A stretch of 64,000 nt of DNA from Norana najaformis. Its lineage: Eukaryota > Annelida > Clitellata > Crassiclitellata > Hormogastridae. A program made the position numbers and the translations under genes. Below, one piece after another: positions 45,882-56,720 of the stretch. The DNA lies in contig OZ029927.1 of NCBI GenBank assembly GCA_964023275.1, positions 16,539,165 through 16,603,164 on the forward strand, given 5' to 3'. The notes under the pieces are model-generated. The model was given only the letters and a program-made list of their open reading frames with translations, had not been told where the DNA came from and searched no databases. The first letter of the stretch is position 1; each line of letters begins with the position of its first letter.

Positions 45882-45975
45882 CAGATCACTGACTAGCGAA
45901 ATGGACTTCTGGCGAGCCAACTTGAGATCCGGCATACTGTCAATGCTGCTGTAGAACGGATTGTTCTCAAATGAG
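45882..45975 (-). CDS. unc-13: unc-13 exon: conserved linker before C1 (IDSMPD motif)
   Basis: The acceptor is cgtttttttag and the donor CTG|GTCGGT. It encodes residues 1-31 of the numbering used here, including SSIDSMPDLKLARQ and SISLVSDL. These match the conserved IDSMPDIRKRKPIPLVSDL segment that precedes the C1 domain of Munc13 and UNC-13 proteins. It enters with one base completing a codon and leaves in phase 0. An internal CTA|GTCAGT could serve as an alternative, also phase-0, donor. This is the most 5' exon I assign to the gene by homology. Confidence 0.8.
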
Positions 45976-47599
45976 CTAAAAAAACGAGAATTCAACGTAG
46001 CACTCAAAGCGTTAATAGAAAGGAAAAGCTCCTGAAATCGGTAAATCACATAAAACGCTAACACAACGGAAAGACTGCATCTGAATGAAAATTATATTGA
46101 ACATTAAAGGATCTCAAATAAGCAGATAAAGGAGTTTGTGTTTAATTTTTAAAAAACAATCATAGCAACACTTTACATTTTAAACAATTCATTATATTTA
46201 TTTAATTTTCAAACAGTTAAAAACTGTACTTTTTTGCCAGAGCTGGGCTGGGAATGCCTGTGGGTATATCACTTGAAGGGGCGCTATATAAATGAATGAA
46301 ATGAATGAATGAATTGATTGAACGAAATGACAGAATGAAATGATTGAATATAAATGAATAACCAAAAGGTTTCTTTCTCTTTTAGAAAACTGTGTACAAA
46401 CAAATTAGAAAAATGCCTTGTGTCTGCATCATTGCTAAGTTTCACCATTTCTAAAAATTAGCCTTTACTTATTATTGTGGCAAAATTTGATCAAAATTAA
46501 AGCAAGTATGAAAGTAAAGTAGTACTGGGTTCTAAAACAGTGGCACTAGAAATGGTCTTCATGAATAACAACGGTATTAATTGGGAGTTGGTTCTGTAAT
46601 CGTGGTGTTAATTAGAACTGATCTTCATGAGAGATTTTAAATTAGACAAGACCTTTAACAAAAGAGGTCTTAATTAGGTATGGTGTTCACTCTTTATCAA
46701 AGAGGTATTTTTAGGATGTGGTTTTACAGCTTTTGTGCTTTCATTTACTGGTATCAGCATTTTGTGCAAAAAAGCAGTTTTGAGATGATTTAAGACTCAA
46801 AGACTGGACACAATGGACAGCACTCGCCGACTGGCATCAAATGATATCATCCTTAATCCGGAAGCCAGGTGGGAAATGCCAGAGAGATGTTTTATGGATG
46901 CTGGATTGAATGGATGCTGGATGCAGCAGAATACTCTGTGGAATTAGAGATTAACAGCACGCCACCTGGTAGGACATTCGAGAAACCACGAAGGGTCAAC
47001 GCCCCCGTGCCAGTCGAAAGACCCAACCCCAAAAATCTAGCCACATCTTGGTAACAGTCGCTTTAAACTGGAGTTAAAGAAATGCTCGAGCACATCACAG
47101 TTTATATAGGACACTTGCCTGTCATTAGCAGCACTGAATTAGATGTTCCTTTTATTTATTTATTTATAAAACGCACTTATAACCCATTTGCAAGGTCAGT
47201 AAATCTGAACCCGAGGTCCATGTTCTATGTTCTTAGCAACGTAGAAGCTCTAACTGTTTGTCCGTTGCTGATCCTTGATCATCCTTAATCTCACACTGCT
47301 GCATCTATTTTCTACCAGTATTGCCTGGAGTTTAAAAACTGTTTCATCACAGCAGAAGTTGTCACATTGCAGTCCACAGCTCCATATATATTAACGCATT
47401 CACAATGTTTACACTAGATGTCAAGATCTCTCAGTGCTACGCAAAAACGGTTTCCAGATGACAAGGTAATGAATTTATTTCCTTGCGTGTTTCCCATATG
47501 CTGTGACGCTTGTACTGAGAATGGTTACTGAATGGTTACTCAGATACTGTTATCAGTACTAAGCGACATTTCTGAAAATGTTTAGACGCAGAGCATCTT

Positions 47600-47606
47600 C
47601 CGTTGT

Positions 47607-47638
<32 letters not shown>

Positions 47639-47800
47639 GCAGCGCTATCAACATTCTTTCACAAGCTTACTTACCGGATTATGCACATACCGTGTGCGCT
47701 AAGGGGCAGGAGATTAGAGTCATCTTGAGCAGCAGCAGCAGCATCAGCAGCAGCAGCAGCACCACCAGCAGCAGCAGCAGCACCACCAGCAGCACCGACA
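47600..47800. repeat. Clustered (AGC)n runs
   Basis: Three AGC runs at 47608-47645, 47729-47760 and 47765-47795. The minus strand reads as Gly/Ala-rich. No splice sites or homology support coding. Confidence 0.85.
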
Positions 47801-48005
47801 ACCTGTGGCACCAAAGCCGGAATCGGAACTGCTGAACCTAATTCAGGAAGAAGGGCTTGACACCTTCGTCTCAGACAAAGCTCATCTCCCGTCCTAATGA
47901 CGCACGAAGACACCACGCAGAAATTAGACACTTCGCTGTCTGTTGGTCTCCACAACAACATCCGAGAGAAATCAAAGCGCCCTTCAAGGTTGACGCTAAC
48001 GCTTC

Positions 48006-48277
48006 AGGAAAAGACCTCGACAGTGGCAATGTCTTCTGAAAAGACCTTGAAAGTGGCAATGTCTTCTGAAAAGACCTCGACAGTGGCAATGTCTTCTGAA
48101 AAGACCTTGACAGTGGCAATGTCTTCTGAAAAGACCTTGACAGTGGCAATGTCTTCTGAAAAGACCTTGACAGTGGCAATGTCTTCTGAAAAGACCTTGA
48201 CAGTGGCAATGTCTTCTGAAAAGACCTTGACAGTGGCAATGTCTTCTGAAAAGACCTCGACAGTGGCAATGTCTTCT
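48006..48277. repeat. 30-bp minisatellite (nine units)
   Basis: Unit gaaaagacct(t/c)gacagtggc then aatgtcttct. It is a multiple of three, stop-free in several frames, and produces false ORFs (e.g. EDIATVKVFS repeats). Confidence 0.95.
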
Positions 48278-48888
48278 TGACACAGGCTATTACTGTCACT
48301 TGCCACAAAAAAATAAGCACTCTGAATCGCCCTAAGAAAAATACGCATTCCAAAATGACTGAAAAAAATTTGCATTTTGAACTGTCATTAAAAAAACTGG
48401 CATTCTGAGCTGTCATAATAAAACAGCGACCATTCTCAGCTGAAAAATGAGCATTCTAAATTGCCACGGCAACAAAAAACCGCACTGCAAGATGCCACAA
48501 GAAAAATGGACAGAGAGAAACAGAGAGGTTTTCTGGTTAGTGCCTGGCTCTAAACATGTTGACGTTTCGGCTTAGACACATTCTTCTCTCCGAAGACAGC
48601 GCTTCCATGGACAACTGTTGAAAGAGGTAGGAAATAAATCAGTGATTACTTTGCCTTAAATTACCTTACCCCGTTGAAGGAGCCAATTAATAACGCGCTG
48701 TTACCTTACATCATCTCTGCTAGTATGTATGCACATATGTATGTATATGTGTGTATTTTATATACATATATATATATATATATATATCCAAAAACTTGGT
48801 GCATTTTAAGAGACTCACGAAGGCTCTGGGACAGGACTATCTACGGTTCCAAAAAAGTGCTTCTCTCTCTCTCTCACTCTGGCTGGAA

Positions 48889-49182
48889 TTAATCCCTCCT
48901 AGGGGAGGGGTCACCCACACGAATCCTTCTCCATTTGTTTCTGTCTTCAGTATCTTCGTTCTTCAGTCTGATGAGCTTTAGGTCTTGCTGAATCATGTCT
49001 CCCCATCTCTTCTTTTGTCGTCCCCGACTGCGGCTTCCGTAGACCTCTCCTGTCATAATTCCTTTAATGCAGCTTTCCTCCTCTCTCCTCATCACGTGAC
49101 CATACCATCTCAACCTGGCTTCTCGTACCTTGTCAGATATACATGCCACTCCCAATTTCTGTCTGATATACTCATGCTGCAT
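48889..49182 (-). mobile_element. LINE reverse-transcriptase C-terminal fragment (RTE-like)
   Basis: 98 codons with VREARLRWYGHVMRREEESC, SRSRGRQKKRWGDMIQQDLK and EDRNKWRRIR. The order RLRW.GHV.RR, RGR.KKRW.D, DR.KWRR is the familiar C-terminal tail of RTE/Bov-B-like and related non-LTR retrotransposon proteins. There is no polymerase core upstream, so it is a 5'-truncated relic. Confidence 0.8.
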
Positions 49183-49204
49183 ACTGAACTGATTAACCTC
49201 AATG

Positions 49205-49320
49205 TGTGATGGTTTAACTTTTGTTTTATTTATCTTTATGATGGTTTAACTTTTGTTTTATTTATCTTTTGTGTTTTTGGTTGCATGGTTTGTCTGCCTT
49301 GTGCAAAATAAAATATATAA
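49205..49320 (+). repeat. Direct repeat, copy 1
   Basis: gatggtttaacttttgtttt, then atttatcttttgtgtttttg and tctgccttgtgcaaaataaa. It recurs at 49700-49795. An extra short duplication of the first 33 bases lies at 49207-49240. Confidence 0.88.
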
Positions 49321-49417
49321 AGTATATATTTTAAGATGTTGGAATAATGTCAAGTGATTCTGAATCGTTGTTTTCGACTCGTCGACTGCTTACGAACTAC
49401 AGCACTCTAATCTCTAC

Positions 49418-49452
<35 letters not shown>

Positions 49453-49699
49453 ATGTACAGTAAAGTGTTAGGGTTGCATTTATGGGAGTCAGTACGCCCT
49501 AAGTCTTTAGGTTTCGGCCGTTACTGAATTTATGTCCATAAGACATGTTGCTATATAATATCTCTGAGTCATGCATATTTTATGCAGTCTCACTCTTAAG
49601 CCGTTTATGCTGAAGTGTAGCTATGATAATAATTCATTACTTAATAGACTCAGTCTGTCTGTCAGCAACAATCATGGAACTTACTTCTCCATTGGAGAG

Positions 49700-49795
49700 A
49701 TGGTTTAACTTTTGTTTTATTTATCTTTTGTGTGTTTTGGTTGCATTGTTCGTCTGCCTTGTGCGAAATAAAACGTACAAAGTATATATTTCAAG
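49700..49795 (+). repeat. Direct repeat, copy 2
   Basis: Same sequence as 49205-49320 with a few differences (tgtgttttggttgcattgtt; gcgaaataaaacgtacaaag). It is followed by a minus family B fragment (49830-49940). Confidence 0.88.
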
Positions 49796-49981
49796 AAGCA
49801 AGTACAAAACAAGCAATGTAAATGTAAATGTACATGTTTTTCTATGACTCAGGTGAGAGCCTTCACCACATCTGCCCATTTGGATGGGCGCCACACCATT
49901 TAAGCCTTTTAAGGTCTCCATGCACGGACTCTGCTACCCCATGACCCTGCCTTACCTCCTGTTCAGCCGTCTTTGACTTAC

Positions 49982-50043
49982 CTTCCCCAGTTTGGTTGGT
50001 CAGACATGCCACCTGTTTTGAGGTGACCATTTCCAAACTGCTC
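49982..50043 (-). CDS. Tentative unc-13 coding exon upstream of the IDSMPD exon
   Basis: The exon has a good acceptor (gtttgcttgcag) and a strong donor (GGGGAAG|GTAAGTC). Read in phase 0 it gives 20 codons (EQFGNGHLKTGG...) and leaves AG. That AG joins the leading C of the exon at 45882-45975 to make Ser, so the frames agree. A second good donor lies 26 bases further on (CAGGAG|GTAAGG, end 49956), but its use puts a stop in this frame. There is no recognisable domain, because this part of Unc13 proteins is variable. The assignment rests on splice sites and phase only, and other exons could lie between this one and the next. Confidence 0.35.
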
Positions 50044-50524
50044 CTGCAAGCAAACATAAAACAGATTTGATGTCAGCAAAGCCTGGGTCCACCACAATTC
50101 GTGACAGGAAAAAAGAAGCCGCGACTAAAGGAAAAGTAAATGGGAAATAATGGGGCAGGAATTCGCATCAATCCAAGTTGGAAGGCCGACTATCGCATAT
50201 CCTGAAATGATTTACTGACATCATTAAGCGCGGAAAATAAGGCAAATAAAACAGCAGCGATATGTGTGGGTTCGACAGTGAGTTGTCACGTTTTGTGGGA
50301 TTCGATTCTTCAAAGTCTTTTATTATTTGTGGTCGTTCTTCAGATTTAATCTTTGAATCTTTGTGCTACTGGTAACAGCAACAGCGCTTTTTAATGATGC
50401 TAGTTAAAGCGAGTTTCAGTGTTCCATTTTAGGAAGCATCTCATCAATTGTAAGGATGTTCTGAAATGAAGAATCAGTTTAATGAACTGCATGTCTAAAA
50501 ACTAAGATTAAGTAGCATGAACGA

Positions 50525-50565
50525 ATATTAGCCTCCTCCTCCTCGTCCTCGTTCTCCTTCTCCTT

Positions 50566-50596
<31 letters not shown>

Positions 50597-50665
50597 CAGC
50601 CACTGTCACCATCACTACCACCACTACCACCACACTCATCATCATCATCAACACCATTACTCCAT
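50525..50665. repeat. (CCT)n/(ATC)n trinucleotide tract
   Basis: ctcctcctcgtcctcg then catcatcatcatcatcatca. It encodes poly-Asp/Glu on the minus strand only by virtue of the repeat. Confidence 0.9.
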
Positions 50666-51094
50666 TGTCTTGTACTTGTATAACACCACAAACAATGCAT
50701 AGCTGGTGCTACAACCAATCAGAATAATTGTTAATTTGTTAAGGAGACAGTTTCTCTTCTGCCAACCTCCGAAGCACCAATTCACGAGATAGACATTGAT
50801 TCTTTAAATTTTATCACGACCTGGAATCAAACTCAGTACCTTACAGGAATACATCACCAATTCAACCACGGCAGAAATCTGTCCCCTGTATATCAACAAT
50901 ACCTTATCAACAACTAAATTAACTACAGAAGAACCTGTTCGTCTACTGCCTTCTGACTACTTCAACCCACACATTCTCTCATCCTCTCACGGTTCCCTGA
51001 TCATTCAACTGCTGAGACAGGTCCTCATACAAATGTTCCAATACACGGGAGTGCCACTTAAAAGGTTTTTGGCTCAGCCACATAAATTCTGAAG

Positions 51095-51445
51095 CTAGAC
51101 TAAAAATTATATTCTGTCAAATATCTATGTTTATATATTTAACCTCCAAAAAACCACTAAAAATGACATTCTGTCAAATATCTATGTTTATATATTTAAC
51201 CTCCAAAAAACCACTAAAAATGACATTCTGTCAAATATCTATGTTTATATATTTAGACATTTATTTAGCCTATCAAAGAACCTCCAAAACACTGCTAAAA
51301 ATTACATTCGGTCAAATATCTATGTTAATATATTTAGACATTTATTTAACCCATTTACGAACCTCCAAAAAACCACTAAAAATTACATTCTGTCAATTAT
51401 CTATGTTCATATATTCAGACATTTATTTAGCCCATTTAAGAACCT
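51095..51445. repeat. 57-bp and ~85-bp nested tandem repeat
   Basis: Units of attctgtcaaatatctatgt, ttatatatttaacctccaaa and aaaccactaaaaatgac. Later units are longer through an inserted gacatttatttagcc segment. Five copies. Confidence 0.9.
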
Positions 51446-52104
51446 CAAGCAATAAATAACAGATTTTCTGATTAACTCAAGTAATTCAGATGACGTGTAC
51501 TACATCAAACTGTTGTGCCCTTAGCACGAGATTTTAATTAAATTAGCAGAGTAGAAACCAGAGGATTTATTAGGAAATGAATTTACCCAGGCTCTAGTTA
51601 ATTCTCCCACAGAAAAACGCCCTACAATAGCAATCCAATCTGCCCGTTCAATTTACCTGCGCCAGTGTTTCCCCCCAGAATAAATGACCCAATAATCTCT
51701 GCACAAAATTAATGCCCTCTAACCCAGATAAAAGGAGGAAATTACTAAGAACATCCAATACCCAATGAAGAAGAGGACCTGGGTAGGAGAATAATTGAGT
51801 GATACTCGGACTAAATTCTGGGGTGTTTTGTCCATTACAGGAGACACATAGGGCTGTTGATACCGAGATGATATTGGCATATTGTGGTGAATCTACAGGG
51901 GATGCAGTCCAACCCAGTCAAGTCTTAGCCAAATTAATTGGGCAAGTCTGTCAACTGTCAGTTCTTGCACGTTGGCTCCGATATGGACCAAGAAGTTCCT
52001 CAGTCGCTTTAAAACTGCCGCTATGTTAAGCTGCTGTCGTTTCAATCGCAAATCAAAACCTGCCTTTCAATAGACTTATTTACAATACATGCAATACAAT
52101 ACAT

Positions 52105-52500
52105 ACACACCCCTTCCTCCTCTTATCTCTCCCTCCTCTCCAACCCCAAGCATCATCCCCATAGCTGCCATGCTGTCTCTCCGTCTGACTTTTGGATCTT
52201 GACCTGGAATCGAACCCTTTTGCCTATCGATTTTGTTTTGACTGAGCGCCTGTGAATAAGCTGGTCCCCGCGACGTGGCTTTCGTTGGGAGCTGTAGAAA
52301 TCTTGGAATTATTATTACGATTACATGTAATGTAATGTCTGCTGTGTGAGGCATGGTGGCTGAATGGATAAAGCTTTCGGCTTGTAACGCGGACAACACA
52401 GGTTCGAGTCTCACTAAGGCGGTTACTGTTAAGGGACCTTGAGCAAGTCCTTCACTCACATTTGCTCAGTGCCATCGATTGATGCTTAGGCCTTAGATGG
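52105..52500. repeat. Family A (minus) followed by tRNA-derived SINE family D (plus)
   Basis: 52105-52325 is an inverted family A copy. 52345-52490 has a clear tRNA-like head: tggtggctgaatggataaag, cttgtaacgcggacaacaca, ggttcgagtctc. A box tggctgaatgg and B box ggttcgagtct are nearly perfect. Confidence 0.85.
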
Positions 52501-53169
52501 AGGCACCAATTGATGGTCACTTCAAATAAAAACCATAGCTAAAAATTGTAATCCATTGGAGATGCACGACCAAAATCCAGTGAGTAAGAGAAACCAGAAG
52601 GCAGGCTATGGTGGGTAAGGAAAGTTGAAACTCATAATGTAATGTAAAAGATAAAAACAACAGAGACATCAAAAGCGAAAAGGACTTCACACAAAAACAA
52701 CGAAAGAAACTCTTGGGAAAGCCAAGCAGATGCCAAAACAGAAACACAAAGATACAGACAAAACCAGAAACACAAACAGAGAGACAACTAACAAACAAGA
52801 TCAGATATACACAGAGATACACACAGTTCTAAAGCAAGACTTGCAGATATTTGTAAAGACACAAGTCCAAAAATAACTGAGCCACCATAGCAGTCCACCC
52901 ATGTACAGATTCAACAGATGCTGTCAAACAGGATTACACCAACATAGGTGCTACATAAATTTCATTACGCCAGATCAATTTTTAACATGGCACTCAAGCC
53001 TTAAATGTACTTAGGTAAATTGCTGTTTAATAATTGGTAACCCACTGCAACGTTAGCCGAGAAAGAGGAAGTACGAAACTACGCTGGTCTGAGGACACAA
53101 TGATTCTTTCAATTGAACTTGTTTTATGCTCACGAAGTTGTCGCTCAGAAGTGTGCAAAAGTCGTAACT

Positions 53170-53430
53170 CGGACGTAAAAACGTATCCCATATCCCGCAA
53201 GTGAGACGTCGGGAAGGCGCTCATTTCCTTTCCTTTAGGCCTTAAAGCCGGCAACGGACGAATCCCAACACGGGGCCAGCGCAGGCAGGTCTTGCCGTTT
53301 AATTCCTGACTATACTACTAATGATACTGCTTGGTGACAGAGGCTCGGCGTGGTGCGTAAACAACTTGGTCTGGGTCGTTATATGGAGTTTAATCCCAGC
53401 GGTATGATCATTGACCAAACGCGTTACCCA
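53170..53430 (-). repeat. tRNA-derived SINE, family C
   Basis: Minus strand: gggtaacgcgtttggtcaat, gatcataccgctgggattaa, with a degraded B box. The tail matches the other family C copies. Confidence 0.7.
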
Positions 53431-53529
53431 TAATAATTCACTCTTAAATATCCACAAAATCAGATTCTCTGCTTCTGATTGGCACCGATCTAAACCGTCA
53501 TGAATTCAGGACATGATCTGTGGTTGGTA

Positions 53530-55020
53530 GGAACGTCTTTGGTCAGAAGGAATGTCGTCTTTGGGCAGAAGGAACGTCGTCTTTGGGCAGGAGGAACGTC
53601 GTCTTTGGGCAGGAGGAACGTCGTCTTTGGGCAGAAGGAACGTCGTCTTTGGGCAGGAGGAACGTCGTCTTTGGGGAGAAGGAACGTCGTCTTTGGGCAG
53701 GTGGAACGTCGTCTTTGGTTAGGAGGAACTTCGTCTTTGGGCAGAAGGAACGTCGTCTTTGGGCAGGAGGAACGTCGTCTTTAGGCAGAAGGAACGTCGT
53801 CTTTGGGCAGGAGGAACGTCGTCTTTGGGGAGAAGGAACGTCGTCTTTGGGCAGCAGGAACGTCTTAGGGCAGGAAGAACGTCTTTGGGCAGGAGGAACG
53901 TCGTCTTTGGGCAGGTGGAACGTCGTCTTTGGGCAGGAGGAACGTCGTCTTTGGGGAGAAGGAACGTCGTCTTTGGGCAGGTGGAACGTCGTCTTTGGGC
54001 AGGAGGAACGTCGTCTTTGGGGAGAAGGAACGTCGTCTTTGGGCAGGTGGAACGTCGTCTTTGGGCAGGAGGAACGTCGTCTTTGGGCAGAAGGAACGTC
54101 GTCTTTGGGCAGAAGGAACGTCGTCTTTGGGCAGCAGGAACGTCGTCTTTGGGCAGAAGGAACGTCGTCTTTGGGCAGGAGGGACGTCGTCTTTGGGGAG
54201 AAGGAACGTCGTCTTTGGGCAGGTGGAACGTCGTCTTTGGGCAGGAGGAACGTCGTCTTTGGGGAGAAGGAACGTCGTCTTTGGGCAGGTGGAACGTCGT
54301 CTTTGGGCAGGAGGAACGTCGTCTTTGGGCAGAAGGAACGTCGTCTTTGGGCAGAAGGAACGTCGTCTTTGGGCAGGAGGAACGTCGTCTTTGGGCAGAA
54401 GGAACGTCGTCTTTGGGCAGGAGGAACGTCGTCTTTGGGCAGAAGGAACGTCGTCTTTGGGCAGGAGGAACGTCTTTGGGCAGGAGGAACGTCTTTGGGC
54501 AGGAGGAACGTCTTTGGGCAGGAGGAACGTCTTTGGGCAGGAGGAACGTCTTTGGGCAGGAAGAACGTCTTTGGGCAGGAAGAACGTCTTTGGGCAGGAG
54601 GAACGTCTTTGGGCAGGAGGAACGTCTTTGGGCAGGAAGAACGTCTTTGGGCAGAAGGAACGTCGTCTTTGGGCAGGAGGAACGTCGTCTTTGGGCAGAA
54701 GGAACGTCGTCTTTGGGCAGGAGGAACGTCGTCTTTGGGAAGAAGGAACGTCGTCTTTGGGCAGGAGGAACGTCGTCTTTGGGAAGAAGGAACGTCGTCT
54801 TTGGGCAGGAGGAACGTCTTAGGGCAGGAAGAACGTCTTTGGGCAGGAAGAATGTCTTTGGGCAGGAGGAACGTCTTTGGCCAGGAGGAACGTCTTTGGG
54901 CAGGACGAACGTCTTTGGCCAGGAGGAACGTCTTTGGGCAGGAGGAACGTCTTTGGGCAGGAAGAACGTCTTTGGGCAAGAGGAACGCCTTTGGGCAGAA
55001 AGAACGTCTTTGGGCAAGGG
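53530..55020. repeat. 1.5-kb minisatellite of 22-bp and 19-bp units
   Basis: Units ggaacgtcgtctttgggcag plus two bases (22 bp), and a GTC-deleted form ggaacgtctttgggcagga (19 bp) that dominates 54470-54650 and 54800-55015. A 66-bp higher-order pattern (...gggcaggt, ...gggcagga, ...ggggagaa) recurs in 53890-54060 and 54200-54340. No unit contains a stop in any frame, so ORFs up to 583 codons appear on both strands. Confidence 0.96.
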
Positions 55021-55539
55021 TAAACCGTACGTGGAAATGCACCTTCAGTGAAAAATGGCCTGAAGCTGCAGGTGAAGCTCTCCCTTCTGCAAATCGTGCT
55101 CATGATGATGTAAGTTGCACAGCGGTATTCTTAAACACTGACAATCCAATTCCTAGTCAACCTTCCCAAAGGCACGAACCCAGTTTTTCCAATATTCTAA
55201 CTGATCTAAATCTACGAGATTCCTGCACGGCCATTGATCTTCCCCAACAGATTGTAGACGGATGCCAATAAGAGAAGTTCTTCACATTTAGAGACTCAAT
55301 TAGCTTAGAGTCGGCCCATGAAACGAAACATAACCTTCCAGGAAGCAACATCTGACCTTTAATGCGCAAAGGGTAACTAAAGCTTGAAAGGACAGGAACA
55401 CGCTTTTAATCCTCTAGGACGACGACGCTGCGTTTTTTAACGAGGCACCACCTGGCAGACATCCAACTAATTGCAAGAAGCAGGCAACGGCGTCTGCGAC
55501 TCAAGAAGCGACCATAAGTCTTCGGTCTCGACTTCATGC

Positions 55540-55620
55540 ATACAGGCAGCGGCAGCGGAAAAGGCAGCGGAAAAGGCAGCGGAAAAGGCAGCGGAAAAAG
55601 CAGCGGAAGGCAGCGGAACG
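55540..55620. repeat. 12-bp repeat (ggcagcggaaaa)
   Basis: Five or six units of ggcagcggaaaa. Confidence 0.9.
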
Positions 55621-55849
55621 GCAGTAAGTAGGTCGGTATAGGGGAAGAGATGAAAATGCAGCAGAAAGCTGAGGAAGGACGGCGTAAGCTCAGGGGAAGT
55701 GGAGTTAAGGCAGCAGGTTAAGCTACCACCCCTTAAATCACCCGTCTGCAACATGGTTCCCGAGACTTCGAAATACAAGAAGAAAATCTACAGCTTTAGA
55801 AAACATTTCTATGCTAATAGGATAGATATAGACAGATCTGATGTCATAA

Positions 55850-55930
55850 GTTACGTAATCAATATATTACATTACGTCATGAATACATTACATTACGTCA
55901 CGAGTACATTATATTACGTCATGAATACAG
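55850..55930. repeat. 24-bp repeat (attacgtcatgaatacatta)
   Basis: Three to four units of cattacgtca(t/c)ga(a/g)tacatt. Confidence 0.8.
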
Positions 55931-56514
55931 TGCTGACAGTAACAATAATTAGACTAAAATGACTTAAACCTTTTTCCTAACTGACACATTTTAAAACGGC
56001 AATTAGGCTACGTGTATCTTAAGCGACTCCTCACCATTTTGTCATGTTATGCAGGTTCAATCGTGCAAGTCATATGCAGTGCAAAAACTCTTCAACCCGT
56101 ATGTAAAAAAAATGTTGAAGTCATTTGAGAAAATCTCAATATGTATTCAGAAACCAGTTTTACGGTGCTACTTTAGGCACCCACAGCTAAATGTTATAAA
56201 CGCCCCATTCTGTTTCATATGCTTTCAAACTACCTCGCTCCTGTTTCGACTGCGCCACTGCTACATGTAGTCCAAGTCCTGGCCTTGATTCAAACAATTT
56301 TGAGGTTCTACGAGGTAAAACAAGTACATCAGCAGAAACTTCGAACACTCAGAGGCTAACTAACACAAACACAACAGTCTTTGTTATATAGTTTCAAGCT
56401 ATCCACCACCAATTCCGTTTTCACCATTGCTGCATGTAATTCAACTTAGTCGCTTTGACTGTACAAATTTCCACCATTCTGTGAGGAAATCTCGTAATAT
56501 CTTCAGAAACTACT

Positions 56515-56720
56515 TCTGTGGTGCTTATTTCAGAGATCTGAATCTCCGGCTAGCAAGGTCCGCGCACAGGGACCCTAAATGGCTTGGCGCCCATTCAAAA
56601 GGACAGCGGTGGTAAAGGATCTCACTCAATAAATTCATTGAAAAATGAGGAGGGTCAACGCCATGCGGTCGCAACAGAAAAACGTGTACATTTGCATTTA
56701 CGCTGTACGTCTGTCCAATT
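56515..56720 (+). repeat. Family B repeat
   Basis: gtccgcgcacagggacccta, cccattcaaaaggacagcgg, aaggatctcactcaataaat. Full-length copy. Confidence 0.85.

Noticed and set aside
47671..47961. Ala/Gly-rich minus ORF as a low-complexity unc-13 exon
   Set aside because: The composition comes from (AGC)n runs. No acceptor/donor pair with a compatible phase and no conserved residues.
47871..48416. 181-codon minus ORF (KTLPLSRSFQ repeats)
   Set aside because: A 30-bp minisatellite read in frame. Several other frames are also open.
53520..55271. 583-codon plus-strand and 499-codon minus-strand ORFs
   Set aside because: They are produced by a stop-free 22/19-bp minisatellite and overlap each other in all frames. 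There is no domain, and no splice or start context.
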